DNA of 64,000 nt, from NCBI RefSeq assembly GCF_010179735.1, contig NZ_JAAEEH010000010.1, forward strand, positions 1 to 64,000, given 5' to 3'. Position numbers and translations under genes: made by a program. A model generated the notes under the pieces. The model saw only the letters and a program-made list of their open reading frames with translations. It was not told where the DNA came from and ran no database searches. The stretch is from Anaerotalea alkaliphila. GTDB taxonomy: Bacteria > Bacillota > Clostridia > Lachnospirales > Vallitaleaceae. Below, piece by piece: positions 50,340-59,800 of this stretch (within the stretch, counting starts at the first letter, position 1; the number at the start of each line of letters is the position of its first letter).

Positions 50340-50353
50340 ATGGGGTGTGTCAA
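50325..50353 (-). promoter_or_regulatory. Consensus sigma-A promoter of the OhrR-like gene
   Basis: On the minus strand TTGACA (50353-50348) and TATAAT (50330-50325) are 17 bases apart, a full match to the consensus at both boxes. Confidence 0.85.
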
Positions 50354-50364
50354 TGGGTACGCGA

Positions 50365-50393
50365 AAAGAGCACCGGCTGCACCGGTGCTCTTT
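50365..50393. terminator. Terminator of cstA (minus strand)
   Basis: AAAGAGCACCGG (50365-50376) is the exact reverse complement of CCGGTGCTCTTT (50382-50393) around a 5-base loop. The minus-strand T-run ends the cstA message. Confidence 0.8.
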
Positions 50394-50405
50394 GATCGGG
50401 AGGGT

Positions 50406-51812
50406 TCATGTGGTCTCCAACACGCCTTTTGCAGTCCTGCCGGCGGTGACCAGGAACCAGCCGAAGGCGGCGATGCCGGCGATGATGCCGATGGGGTTCG
50501 CGATGCCGGCGGCCAGTTTAAGGCCTTCCGGCGCGGCTAGGATGTAGGTCACGACGACCATGGTCATGAAGGAGGCGGGCAAAGAAGTGATGAAATGAAG
50601 CTTGCCGTTTTTGACCAGATAGGATGCGGAGGCCCAGAGCATGATTGTGGCCAGGGTCTGGTTGGACCAGGCGAAGTACCTCCAGATGATGCCGAAGTCC
50701 ATGAAGGTCAAGGCGACGCCGACGGCAAACAGGGGGATGGCGATGTAGAAGCGGTTGGCGATCTTCCCCTGCTTCAGATGGATGGCGTCGGCGATGGCCA
50801 GGCGGGCGCTTCTGAAGGCCGTGTCCCCCGAGGTGATGGGACAGGCCACCACACCCAGGAGGGCCAGGGCGCCTCCGAAGGTGCCCAGGACGCCCACGGA
50901 GATGGTGTTGACGACAACGGCGGCTGTGCCGGCTTCTGCCAGGGCTTTGGTGTCGCCGAAGAAGGCCATGGCTGCCGCAGCCCAGATCAGGGCGATGATG
51001 CCTTCCGTGATCATGGCGCCGTAGAAGATGCGGCGGCCTTCAGCCTCGTCCTTCAGGCACCGGGCCATGATGGGCGACTGGGTCGCATGGAATCCGCTGA
51101 TGGCCCCGCAGGCGATGGTGATGAAAAGGTAGGGGAAGATCGCCTTGCCGCCCGGATGGAAATTGGCCAACTGGATTTCAGGAATCGTGTAGCCATTGAG
51201 GATGATTCCGGCGATGATGCCGACGCCCATGACCAGCAGGGCAGCGCCAAAGATGGGATAGATCTTCCCGATGATCTTGTCGATGGGCAGGATGGTCGCC
51301 AGCATGTAGTAGACGACGATGCCTCCGACCCAGATGTACTTGCTGATGCCGGTCATGCTTTCCAGGATGCCGGCCGGACCGGTGACGAAAACGACGCCCA
51401 CTAGGACCAGAAGGATGACGGAGAAGATGCGCATGGCGTTTTTGGCGGATGTGCCCAGGTACCTCCCCACGATTTCAGCCATCGTCTCGCCGTCGTGACG
51501 GACGGAAAGCATACCGGCGAAGTAGTCATGGGTGGCGCCGGCGAAGATCGAGCCCAGCACGATCCAGAGGAAAGCGGCAGGACCCCAGTAGGCACCGGCG
51601 ACGGCGCCGAAGATGGGGCCCAGGCCGGCGATGTTGAGAAATTGGATCAGAAAGCCCTTCTTCCAGTCCAGGGGCATGTAGTCCACGCCGTCGTTCAATC
51701 TTGCGGCCGGGGTCTTGCGGCCGGCGTCGGCTCCAAAGACGCGCTCCACGAACTTTCCATAGACCAGATATCCCAATACCAGCGCTGTTACGGACAATAG
51801 GAATGAAATCAT
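50406..51812 (-). CDS. cstA: CstA-family carbon starvation / pyruvate transporter
   Basis: The 468-residue protein has about 13-14 membrane helices and the CstA landmarks VDYMPLDWKKGFLIQFLNIAGLGPIFGAVAGAYWG near residue 45, GSIFAGATHDYFAGMLSVRHDG near 92, CGAISGFHATQSPIMARC near 220, and ACPITSGDTAFRSARLAIAD near 320. CstA and BtsT of Escherichia coli take up pyruvate and peptides during carbon limitation. The ATG at 51812 is preceded by GGAGGATAC on the minus strand, and a TATAAT (51870-51865) lies upstream. The LytS/LytTR genes immediately upstream on the same strand suggest regulation like BtsSR/BtsT. Confidence 0.93.
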   Translation of the reverse strand: MISFLLSVTALVLGYLVYGKFVERVFGADAGRKTPAARLNDGVDYMPLDWKKGFLIQFLNIAGLGPIFGAVAGAYWGPAAFLWIVLGSIFAGATHDYFAGMLSVRHDGETMAEIVGRYLGTSAKNAMRIFSVILLVLVGVVFVTGPAGILESMTGISKYIWVGGIVVYYMLATILPIDKIIGKIYPIFGAALLVMGVGIIAGIILNGYTIPEIQLANFHPGGKAIFPYLFITIACGAISGFHATQSPIMARCLKDEAEGRRIFYGAMITEGIIALIWAAAAMAFFGDTKALAEAGTAAVVVNTISVGVLGTFGGALALLGVVACPITSGDTAFRSARLAIADAIHLKQGKIANRFYIAIPLFAVGVALTFMDFGIIWRYFAWSNQTLATIMLWASASYLVKNGKLHFITSLPASFMTMVVVTYILAAPEGLKLAAGIANPIGIIAGIAAFGWFLVTAGRTAKGVLETT

Positions 51813-51864
51813 TTTGTATCCTCCTTCGGTCGTTGCGGTTGTTCCCCAACCGGTTGTTGGCACC

Positions 51865-51870
51865 ATTATA
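51865..51870 (-). promoter_or_regulatory. -10 box of cstA
   Basis: TATAAT on the minus strand about 50 bases before the start codon; the -35 region reads GGAACA. An inverted repeat (CCAAC/GTTGG type) lies between it and the start and may be a regulator site. Confidence 0.5.
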
Positions 51871-51914
51871 TCCGATTGCGCAAGGTTTGTTCCTATTTCC
51901 GGTTGAAATGCAAA

Positions 51915-51939
51915 AAAAGCATCCTGAGCGGATGCTTTT
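51915..51939 (-). terminator. Terminator of the lytS-lytTR unit
   Basis: AAAAGCATC (51915-51923) and GATGCTTTT (51931-51939) pair perfectly around a 7-base loop. Read on the minus strand the stem is followed by a run of T, so it ends the LytTR gene message ahead of cstA. Confidence 0.85.
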
Positions 51940-51965
51940 CGGACGTGAATGGTAGGCAGACGGTT

Positions 51966-52733
51966 TCATAGGTGGAAAATCTGTTTGAACGCCTTGAGGT
52001 TCCGCCTGCTGACGGGAATGTCCTCGTCCACCTGGGGCATGCGGACGGCGTAGGTGTTGTTGAACCAGGGGATGACCGTTTCGACCGCATCCACATTAAT
52101 CAGGTAGCTGCGGTGGCAGCGGAAGAATTTGGCGGTGCCCAGGACCGCCTCCAGCTGGCTGAGGGTGTCCTGGGTGGTGTAGGTCTCCTTGGCGGTATGG
52201 ATGAGCGTGCCGCCTACGCCGGCCACACAACAGATGATTTTCGACGGATTCACCAGATGGATGCGGTCGCCCTTCCACAAGGGCAGTTTGGGGACGGGGT
52301 GCGCGGACCGGTGGGACCGCAGCAACTTCTCCAGGGCGGGGTCCGGAACCTCCTCCTTCTTGCGGAGCCGGTACTGTTCGGTCAGCCTGCCGATGGTCTT
52401 GGCCAGCCGGTCCTCCATGACGGGTTTCAGGACGTAGTCCACCGCATTCAGCTCGAACGCGTTGACGGCGTACTGGTCGTAGGCGGTGACGAACACCACC
52501 AGGGGCTTCTGCCGCAGCTTCAGCAACTGCTCCGCCAACAGGAAGCCGTCCATCTCCGGCATGTTGACATCTAGAAACACCGCATCCGGCTCCTCCAGGA
52601 TGATCTGCTGCAGCGCCTTCAGGGGATTGGTCCACTTCCCGATGACCTCCAGTCCGCTGTAGGTCTCCAGCATGTACGCCAGCTCTTCCAAAGCCGGCAA
52701 TTCGTCGTCGACCAACATCACTTTGATGGCCAT
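51966..52733 (-). CDS. LytTR-family response regulator
   Basis: The 255-residue protein has a receiver domain (VMLVDDELPALEELAYMLE, phospho-acceptor Asp in AVFLDVNMPEMDGF, lysine in YVLKPVMEDR) and a C-terminal LytTR DNA-binding domain (HTAKETYTTQDTLSQLEA, FFRCHRSYLINVDAVE, VPVSRRNLKAFKQIF-like end). LytTR proteins bind paired short repeats. The ATG at 52733 lies inside the 3' end of the LytS-type kinase gene (16-base overlap), with AAAGGAGG as ribosome site. It is closest to the LytR/BtsR group. cstA is its likely target. Confidence 0.93.
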   Translation of the reverse strand: MAIKVMLVDDELPALEELAYMLETYSGLEVIGKWTNPLKALQQIILEEPDAVFLDVNMPEMDGFLLAEQLLKLRQKPLVVFVTAYDQYAVNAFELNAVDYVLKPVMEDRLAKTIGRLTEQYRLRKKEEVPDPALEKLLRSHRSAHPVPKLPLWKGDRIHLVNPSKIICCVAGVGGTLIHTAKETYTTQDTLSQLEAVLGTAKFFRCHRSYLINVDAVETVIPWFNNTYAVRMPQVDEDIPVSRRNLKAFKQIFHL

Positions 52734-54451
52734 GGGTATCCTCCTTTCAGGGGCAGGCGGAAGCTGATGTTGGTTCCGGCACCCTCCTCCGATTCGATGG
52801 TCAGGCCGGTGTGGTAGATGCCCTGCAGCCTGGCCTGGACGTTCCGCAAGCCGATTCCCGTATGGCCGCCGTTCCCAGCCACAGCGGCTTTCGGAGCCTC
52901 CCCGTCCGGATCCAGCAGCCGCCTTACTTGCTCCGGGGACATGCCTTTGCCGTTGTCCGAAATTCGGATGAGGACCTCGTCCCCCTCTTTTTTGGCGGAA
53001 ATCCGGAGCTCCCCATCCATCCGCAGGGTGCTCAGGCCATGCTTCAGGGCGTTTTCCACAATGGGCTGCAGCAGGAGGGGCGGGACCATGCACTTGATGT
53101 CGTCTTCGATTTCATAGAAGACCTTCAAACGGTCGGAGAAGCGCGCCTCCTCGATGCTCAGGTAGCTGTCCACATGCTGGAGTTCCTGTTCGAAAGGGAC
53201 GAACTCCTCCGTTGTCTTGAATCCGGTCCGGAGGTAGAAGCTCAGTTTGGTCAGCAGTTCCCTGGCCCGGGGCGCATCCGTGCGGCAGAAGGCGATGATC
53301 GTATTCAGGGCGTTGAAGAGGAAGTGGGGATGGATCTGGGCCTGCAGCATCTTCAGCTCCGTCCTGGCAAGAAGTTCCCTTTGATGGGTCAGCTGGCTCA
53401 GTTCCAGCTGGGTTGAAAACAGGTGGCCGAGGCCTTTCGCCAACTCGGTTTCGGAGGAGGATATGCCGTTGGCCCGGGACTGGTACAGCTTCAGGGTCCC
53501 GATCAGCTGGTCCCGCATCAGGAGGGGGACGACGATGGCGGACTGGAGCCTGCAGCCGGGATTCCTGCACTCGATGCCTTCCCGGTTGTGCGCCACGAAG
53601 ACCTGGCCGGTTTCGATGGCTTTCCTTGTGATTTCCGTGTGGATCGGCTGGTCGGGGCGATGGTGGTCGCTGCCCACCCCCGCATGGGCCAGGATGTGGG
53701 TCCTGTCGGTGATGGAGACGGCGCTGACGCCGGTGGAGGCCAGGATGATGTCCGCAGTCTCTTGGGCGGAGGCCTTGTCGAGTCCGTTGCGCAGGATGGG
53801 GAGCGTCTTGGTGGCGATGTTCAGGGCCAGCTGCGCCTTGACGGCCGCCGCCCGCTCGTTCTCCTCGTGGATCTGCTCGATGAGCAGGATGAAGGCGGCC
53901 GTCCCTGCGGAATTGATGACGCTCATGGGCAGGAAGATGAGCTTGACCAGGTGGAGGGCGGATTCGAAGGGCCTGGCGATCAGCAGGATGATGCCCATCT
54001 GGATCGCCTCTATGAGGATGGTCAGGAGGCCGCCCCACAGCCAGCGGTTCGTCTGGCGGTCGATGACCCGTTTGGCATTTCCGGCGATGACGCCGCCGAT
54101 GATGGTGGAGATGCCGCAGGCGATGGCGGTGAACCTTCCCTCCGGCAGCAGCATCCGGTGCACCCCTGCCAGAACCCCCGCCAGGGTGCCCACCCAAGGC
54201 CCCCCGAACAGGCCCGCCACCACCACCCCGATGGAACGGGAGTTGGCGATGGCATCGTCCACCTGGACGCCCGTATAGGTCCCGACGATGCCCAAGCCCC
54301 CGAAGATGAGGGAGAAAAGGAGGATGTCGCGTCGCTCCAGCTTGTCCTTCAGGAGGTAGTCCTTCATGAAGCGCGTGCGCGACAGGACGAAGGCCACAAG
54401 GACAAGCACCCCCAGTTTGTTGAAAAGACTACCTAGAAGATCCAGAAGCAT
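52718..54451 (-). CDS. LytS/BtsS-type sensor histidine kinase
   Basis: The 577-residue kinase has the 5TM-LYT membrane region (about residues 1-190, including LFNKLGVLVLVAFVLSRTRF, VAGLFGGPWVGTLAGVLAGVHRML and ACGISTIIGGVIAGNAKR), a GAF domain (about 235-355, VSITDRTHILAHAGVGSDHH...AIVVPLLMRDQLIGTLKLY), the His_kinase motif QAQIHPHFLFNALNTIIAF and a GHKL ATPase domain (PIVENALKHGL, ISDNGKGM, TGIGLRNVQARL). BtsS of this class binds pyruvate and YpdA-like kinases are related. The start at ATG 54451 follows AAAGAGGTG; longer frames upstream pass through a hairpin and are unlikely. Confidence 0.93.
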   Translation of the reverse strand: MLLDLLGSLFNKLGVLVLVAFVLSRTRFMKDYLLKDKLERRDILLFSLIFGGLGIVGTYTGVQVDDAIANSRSIGVVVAGLFGGPWVGTLAGVLAGVHRMLLPEGRFTAIACGISTIIGGVIAGNAKRVIDRQTNRWLWGGLLTILIEAIQMGIILLIARPFESALHLVKLIFLPMSVINSAGTAAFILLIEQIHEENERAAAVKAQLALNIATKTLPILRNGLDKASAQETADIILASTGVSAVSITDRTHILAHAGVGSDHHRPDQPIHTEITRKAIETGQVFVAHNREGIECRNPGCRLQSAIVVPLLMRDQLIGTLKLYQSRANGISSSETELAKGLGHLFSTQLELSQLTHQRELLARTELKMLQAQIHPHFLFNALNTIIAFCRTDAPRARELLTKLSFYLRTGFKTTEEFVPFEQELQHVDSYLSIEEARFSDRLKVFYEIEDDIKCMVPPLLLQPIVENALKHGLSTLRMDGELRISAKKEGDEVLIRISDNGKGMSPEQVRRLLDPDGEAPKAAVAGNGGHTGIGLRNVQARLQGIYHTGLTIESEEGAGTNISFRLPLKGGYPWPSK

Positions 54452-54484
54452 GGGACACCTCTTTCGCAGGACAGAAGCAGTGTG

Positions 54485-54540
54485 TGCCGTCAGGGAGGTC
54501 GGGGGGCAAGCCCGCTTGTTCCCCGACCTCCCTGACGGCA
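54485..54540. repeat. 20-bp perfect inverted repeat in the lytS upstream region
   Basis: TGCCGTCAGGGAGGTCGGGG (54485-54504) pairs exactly with 54521-54540, and the 16-base centre holds a further CAAGC/GCTTG stem, so an almost continuous hairpin of about 56 bases forms on either strand. It lies between the divergent lytS and response regulator genes (285-base gap). No T-run follows in either direction. Confidence 0.75.
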
Positions 54541-54736
54541 ATGTGTGCAAAGCACGAATGCCGTCGGTTCGCAGTACCGCCACAAACCAATTCTACCACA
54601 TTCCATCCTGGAGTCCCATCCAAAAAAAAGGCAGGGAAGCAAATTTTTCACAGGATTTTCATGGATCCCATGCTATACTGAAGCCAGGGGAAGACGGTAA
54701 AAAACCGTCCCGCCAAAAGGTCAGGAGGGATGCAGG

Positions 54737-55435
54737 GTGAAGAAGATACTGGTGGTCGACGATGAATTTGGGATCCTGGAAGTGGTCCAGGCCTATCTGC
54801 GGAAGGAAGGGTACGAGGTCTATACGGCCACGGCGGGCAACGAGGCCCTGGGGCTGTTCGAAGGGATCCGTCCGGACTTCGTGGTCCTGGACCTGATGCT
54901 TCCGGACCTTTCCGGGGAGGAAATCTGCAGGAGGATCCGGGAGCGGTCCGATGTCCCCATCCTTATGCTTACGGCCAAGAAGGAGGAGGAGGACCGGATC
55001 AGGGGGCTTGAGTTGGGGGCGGACGACTATCTGACCAAACCCTTCAGCCCCAAGGAGCTGGTCATGCGCGTGAAGGCCATCCTCCGCAGGACAGGCCCGG
55101 AAACCTACGTGGAGCGGGACGAGCTTTCCTTCAACCACGGGGACCTGGTGATCGAGAAGGTGGAGCGGGTGGTCCGCAAAGCGGGGCAGGTGTTGGACCT
55201 GACCAGAAACGAATACCAGCTGCTGACCACCTTTGCGGAGAACGTGCAGCGGACCTTCACCCGGGAGCAGCTCATCGAATCTTCCTTCGGCTACGACTAC
55301 CTGGCCTATGACAGGACCATCGACGTGTACGTGAAGAACCTACGGAAGAAGATCGAGGATGACATCAAATCCCCCGTTTACATCCTTACGGTGTACGGGG
55401 TGGGCTACAAATTCAAGGGGGAGAGGGACCTATGA
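54737..55435 (+). CDS. OmpR/PhoB-family response regulator
   Basis: The 232-residue protein has a receiver domain (ILVVDDEFGILEVVQAYL, phospho-acceptor Asp in VVLDLMLPDLSGEEI, YLTKPFSPKEL) and a winged-helix domain (LDLTRNEYQLLTTFAENVQRTFTREQLIESSFGYDY, YVKNLRKKI, VYGVGYKF). The GTG at 54737 follows AGGAGG (54723-54728) by 8 bases. A TATACT (54674-54679) upstream may be its -10 box. The stop overlaps the kinase start by 4 bases. The tandem-amylase gene follows the pair and may be controlled by it. Confidence 0.93.
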   Translation: MKKILVVDDEFGILEVVQAYLRKEGYEVYTATAGNEALGLFEGIRPDFVVLDLMLPDLSGEEICRRIRERSDVPILMLTAKKEEEDRIRGLELGADDYLTKPFSPKELVMRVKAILRRTGPETYVERDELSFNHGDLVIEKVERVVRKAGQVLDLTRNEYQLLTTFAENVQRTFTREQLIESSFGYDYLAYDRTIDVYVKNLRKKIEDDIKSPVYILTVYGVGYKFKGERDL

Positions 55436-56787
55436 GGAGCATGGAAGAGGTGATCCGGAGGAAGCTGCTGAAGCTGTCGGTCCTGATCCTTGCGCTGGTG
55501 GCGCTGCTGAGCAACGCGGGCATGCTGTGGGCCTTCGGAGGCTATCTCCGGGAGAGCAGGAAGGAGGAGGACCTGGAGCTGGTGCGGACGGTGGAGGCCG
55601 TGATGGCCGACGGACGTCTGGAGAACACGGAGCGATCCGGACTGATGCAGGCGGCCAACCAGTTGGGCGTGCATGTGCAGCTGCAACTTGAGGATGCGGT
55701 GGTGCTGGACTCCCTCCAGGGAAGGGGGCACGGCATGATGGGGAACCGTACGGCCCGGCTGGAGCAGGCGGTCCTTGTCTACAAGGAGTACAGCCTGAAG
55801 GTCCCCGGCCTGGAAGGTCTTGTGCTCAAGGTGGGACGGACCCAGGGGTGGTTCCTGTCGGTGACGGAACAGTCCTTCATCCTCGGGATGAACCTGCTGT
55901 ATCTGGGGGTTTTCCTGTTGGCGCTGGGTGTGGTGGCGGTGACGGGGCGGAAGGTTTCCAGACAGCTTTCCCGTCCCGTCACCGCCATCCAGCAGGCCAC
56001 AGAGAAGATCCGGAGGGGGGATTACAGCGGGGTGGAGCTTGCGGAGGACTCCACACTGGAGCTGCACAACCTGTCCGGGGCCATCCAGGAGCTGGCCCGT
56101 CAGCTGGCAAAACAGGAGGAGATCCGAAAACGGATGACCACGGACATCGCCCACGAGATGCGGAGCCCCCTGGCGGTGGTGCGCAGCCAGATCGAGGCCA
56201 TGATGGACGGGGTCCTGGAAGTGGATCACGAGCGGTTCGCCCGCCTGGACGGGGAAATCATGCGCCTGACGAAGCTGCTGGAGGACCTGAACGAGCTTTC
56301 CATCGTGGAGAACGAGCTCTACACCCTCCACCGGACACGCTTCGACCTGTCCGGCCTGGTGGAGGAGAGCGTGGAGCGCTTCGGCCCCATGTACGAATCC
56401 AAGGGGCTGGAGCTGCGGAAGGAAATCAGGCCGGGGCTGTTCTTCCATGGGGATCCGGACCGGATGGCCCAGGTCCTGAACAACCTGCTTTCCAACAGCT
56501 GCAAGTACACGGACGCAGGGTTTGCCCGGGTCCGGCTGGAAGGAACGGAACAGGCGTGGACCCTCACGGTGGAGGACACGGGCATCGGGATTCCGGAGAA
56601 GGACCTGCCCTACATCTTCGACCGGTTCTACCGGGTGGACCCTTCCAGAAGCCGCCTGACCGGCGGTGCAGGCATCGGTTTGGCCATCGTGCGCAAGATT
56701 GCGGACGCCCATGGTCTGGAGGTGGAGGCGGGTCCGGGCGGCACCGGAGGAACCCGGTTCGCGTTGCGCCACAAATCAAATCAATGA
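55432..56787 (+). CDS. Sensor histidine kinase
   Basis: The 451-residue kinase has membrane helices at about residues 11-35 and 148-172 with an extracytoplasmic region of about 110 residues, a HAMP domain (SRQLSRPVTAIQQATEKIRRGDYSG, about 178-225), the phospho-acceptor His in MTTDIAHEMRSPLAVV near 240, and an ATPase domain with LLSNSCKYTD, VEDTGIGIP, FDRFYRVDPSRSRLTGGAGIGLAIVRKIA. The kinase boxes are complete. It overlaps the regulator gene by 4 bases. ATG 55441 is an alternative start. Confidence 0.93.
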   Translation: MRSMEEVIRRKLLKLSVLILALVALLSNAGMLWAFGGYLRESRKEEDLELVRTVEAVMADGRLENTERSGLMQAANQLGVHVQLQLEDAVVLDSLQGRGHGMMGNRTARLEQAVLVYKEYSLKVPGLEGLVLKVGRTQGWFLSVTEQSFILGMNLLYLGVFLLALGVVAVTGRKVSRQLSRPVTAIQQATEKIRRGDYSGVELAEDSTLELHNLSGAIQELARQLAKQEEIRKRMTTDIAHEMRSPLAVVRSQIEAMMDGVLEVDHERFARLDGEIMRLTKLLEDLNELSIVENELYTLHRTRFDLSGLVEESVERFGPMYESKGLELRKEIRPGLFFHGDPDRMAQVLNNLLSNSCKYTDAGFARVRLEGTEQAWTLTVEDTGIGIPEKDLPYIFDRFYRVDPSRSRLTGGAGIGLAIVRKIADAHGLEVEAGPGGTGGTRFALRHKSNQ

Positions 56788-56822
56788 AATCGGTTGCGCG
56801 GGCAACCGGGAAAGAGGTGTGG

Positions 56823-59800
56823 ATGATGGGTTGGAAAGCAAGCGTGTATTCCGACGGCTCCTCCTATTTTGTGCGTCCCCAGGCCCCCAGGCTGGGGGAA
56901 CTGGTGGAGATCCGTCTGCGGATGCGGAAGAACGAGGAGGTGAAGGGCGTGAAGCTGCGCAGGGTGCTGAACGGAAGCGAATCCCTGCAGTCCATGGAGC
57001 GCTTGGAGGAGGGTGGGAAATGGCTGGTCTTTCGCCTTTCCATCCCCATGAACCAGCCCCGGATCCGCTACCACTTCTACATTTACACGGAAAGGGAGAT
57101 CCTCTTCTACAACCAGCTGGAGCTATCCGACACCATGCCCACGGAAGACGGGGACTTCAAGCTGGTGGCGGGATACCAGGGGCCCGACTGGGTCCGCAGC
57201 TCCGTGTTCTACCAGATTTTTCCGGACCGGTTCTGCAACGGGAATCCGGAGAACGACGTCCGGGACGGGGAATACACCTTCGACGGACACCCCACCGTGA
57301 AGATGGACTGGAACGAGCCGCCTAGGGAGTACCAGGATGTCTTCTGCCTGGACTTCTACGGAGGGGACCTGGAAGGGGTGGAGCAGAAGATCCCCTATTT
57401 TCAGGAGATGGGCTTCAACGCCCTCTACCTCAACCCCATCTTCCATTCCGCCACCTCCCATCGGTACGACTGCCTGGACTACTTCCGGGTGGATCCCCAT
57501 CTGGGAGGGGACACTGCCCTGTCTTCCCTCACCGGTGCCCTCCGGCGGGAGGGGATGAAGGTGGTGGTGGATGTTTCCATCAACCACACCGGCACCGCCC
57601 ACAAATGGTTCAACAAGGAGAACGTCTTCTTCCCTCCGGAGGTGGGCGCCTTCCAGAATCCCGGAGCCCCGGAGAGGGATTACTACTTCTTCCTGGAGGA
57701 TAACGACTACCACAAATGGTATGGGGTGGAAACCCTGCCCACCCTGAACTACACCTCCGGAAGGCTCCGGGACATCCTGTACCGGAGGGAGGACTCTATG
57801 GTGAAGAAGTGGCTGAAGCCGCCCTACGCCATCGACGGCTGGCGCTTCGACGTGGCCAACGACATGGCGCGGAACGACGCCATCGACCTGTCCCAGGAAG
57901 TCTGGCGGGAGATTTTCACCCACATCAAGGGGGTGGCCCCCCAGGCCTATGTGCTGGCGGAACAATGGATGGACTGCGCGGAATACCTCCAGGGGGACAT
58001 GTGGGACAGCCCCATGAACTACTTCGGCTGCGCCCGTCCCATCCGCCAGTTCGTGGGGGAACAGGACCTGTTCATCGGCCGGGATCCGGACCTGCGGGAG
58101 GTGAAGGCCCCCATGGGGGCGGAGCAGCTGCGGAAGAGGATCCTCCAGCACTTCGGGAGGATGCCCCACCAGCTTGCCCTGAACCAGTTCAACCTGCTGG
58201 ACAGCCATGACACCCCCAGGTTGCACAACAATCCGGAAATCGCCCCCGGCGCCGTCGCCATCGCCGTCCAGATGCTCTTCACCCTTCCGGGGGTGCCCAG
58301 CGTCTACTACGGGGACGAGGTGGGCCTTTCCGGCGGAATGGAAACCGTGGAGGGATGCCGCCATCCCATGGAGTGGAATCCGGAGAAATGGAACAAGGAA
58401 ACCGTCCGTCTTTACAGGACATTGGCAAGGCTGAAGCGGGAAAACCCCTGCCTCCACGAGGGCGGATTCAAATTCCTGCTGGCCCGGGGGAGGACGGTGG
58501 TATGGGCCCGGTTCACACCCACGGAAGCCCTGGTGCTGGCGGCCTCCATGGAGGCGGAAGCCCAAACTGCAGCCATCCCCCTGGGGGACATCGGTGTGGA
58601 CGACGGCTGGACCTGGTCTGAAGTCCTGGGCAAGCCGGTGGACATGGCTTGGGACCCTTCCGGCGAAACCCTGCACCTGCATCTTCCCGCCGGGGGCAGC
58701 CGGCTGCTGCGCTGGGTCAAGGACAAGCCAAGATTCGAGCACGCCCACTGGACCTGGAACGCCAACATCTACGAAGTGAACATCCGGCAATACACCCCGG
58801 AGGGAACCTTCCGGGCCTTCCAGGAACACCTGCCCAGGCTGAAGGAGATGGGCGTGGACATCCTGTGGCTCATGCCCATCCAGCCCATCGGCAGGAAGAA
58901 CAGGAAGGGAACCTTGGGCAGCAACTATTCCGTCATGGACTACAAGGCATGCAATCCGGAGTTCGGGACGCTGGAGGAATTCAAGGCGCTGGTGGATGCG
59001 GCCCATGGCATGGGCATGCGGATCCTCCTGGACTGGGTGGCCAACCATACGGCCTGGGACCATGTCTGGACCACCCTGCATCCCGAATGGTACCTGAAGG
59101 ATGATAAGGGGGAAATCCATTCCTATGTCTACGACAATGGAAAGGAGCTGGAGTACTGGACCGACGTGGTGGGTCTGGACTACGGGAATCCGGAGGTCTG
59201 GGACGCCATGGAGGACGCGCTGCAGTACTGGATCCGGGAAACGGACATCGACGGATACCGGTGTGATGTGGCCGGTCTGCTGCCCACCGGATTCTGGGAA
59301 AGGGCTCGGGAAAAAATGGAGGAAATCAAGAAGGTCTTCCTGCTGGCTGAGTGGTCCACGGTGGAGCTTCACGAGAAGGCCTTCGACATGACCTACGATT
59401 GGGGAATCTACGACCGGATGGGGGAAATAGCCAAGGGGGAAGCGACCGCCCTGGACCTGAAGGCGTACACGGAGAAGGCCTTGGCGGCTTATCCGGAAGA
59501 CGCCTACCGGATGGTCTTCACCAGCAACCACGACAAGAACGCCTGGGAGGACTCCGACCTGGAAATGTACGGCGACAGGTTCAGAACATTTGCGGCCCTG
59601 GCGGCGGTCCTTCCGGGCATGCCCCTGATTTACGGAGGACAGGAGTCGGGTCTGGACAAGCGGATTTCCTTCTTCGAGAAGGACCCCATCGACTGGAAGG
59701 ACTACGAGCATGCGGAATTCTACAAGGGGTTGCTGCAGCTGAAAAGGGGGAACCAGGCCCTTTGGAACGGCCAATACGGGGGGGACATGGAGGTCCTGGA

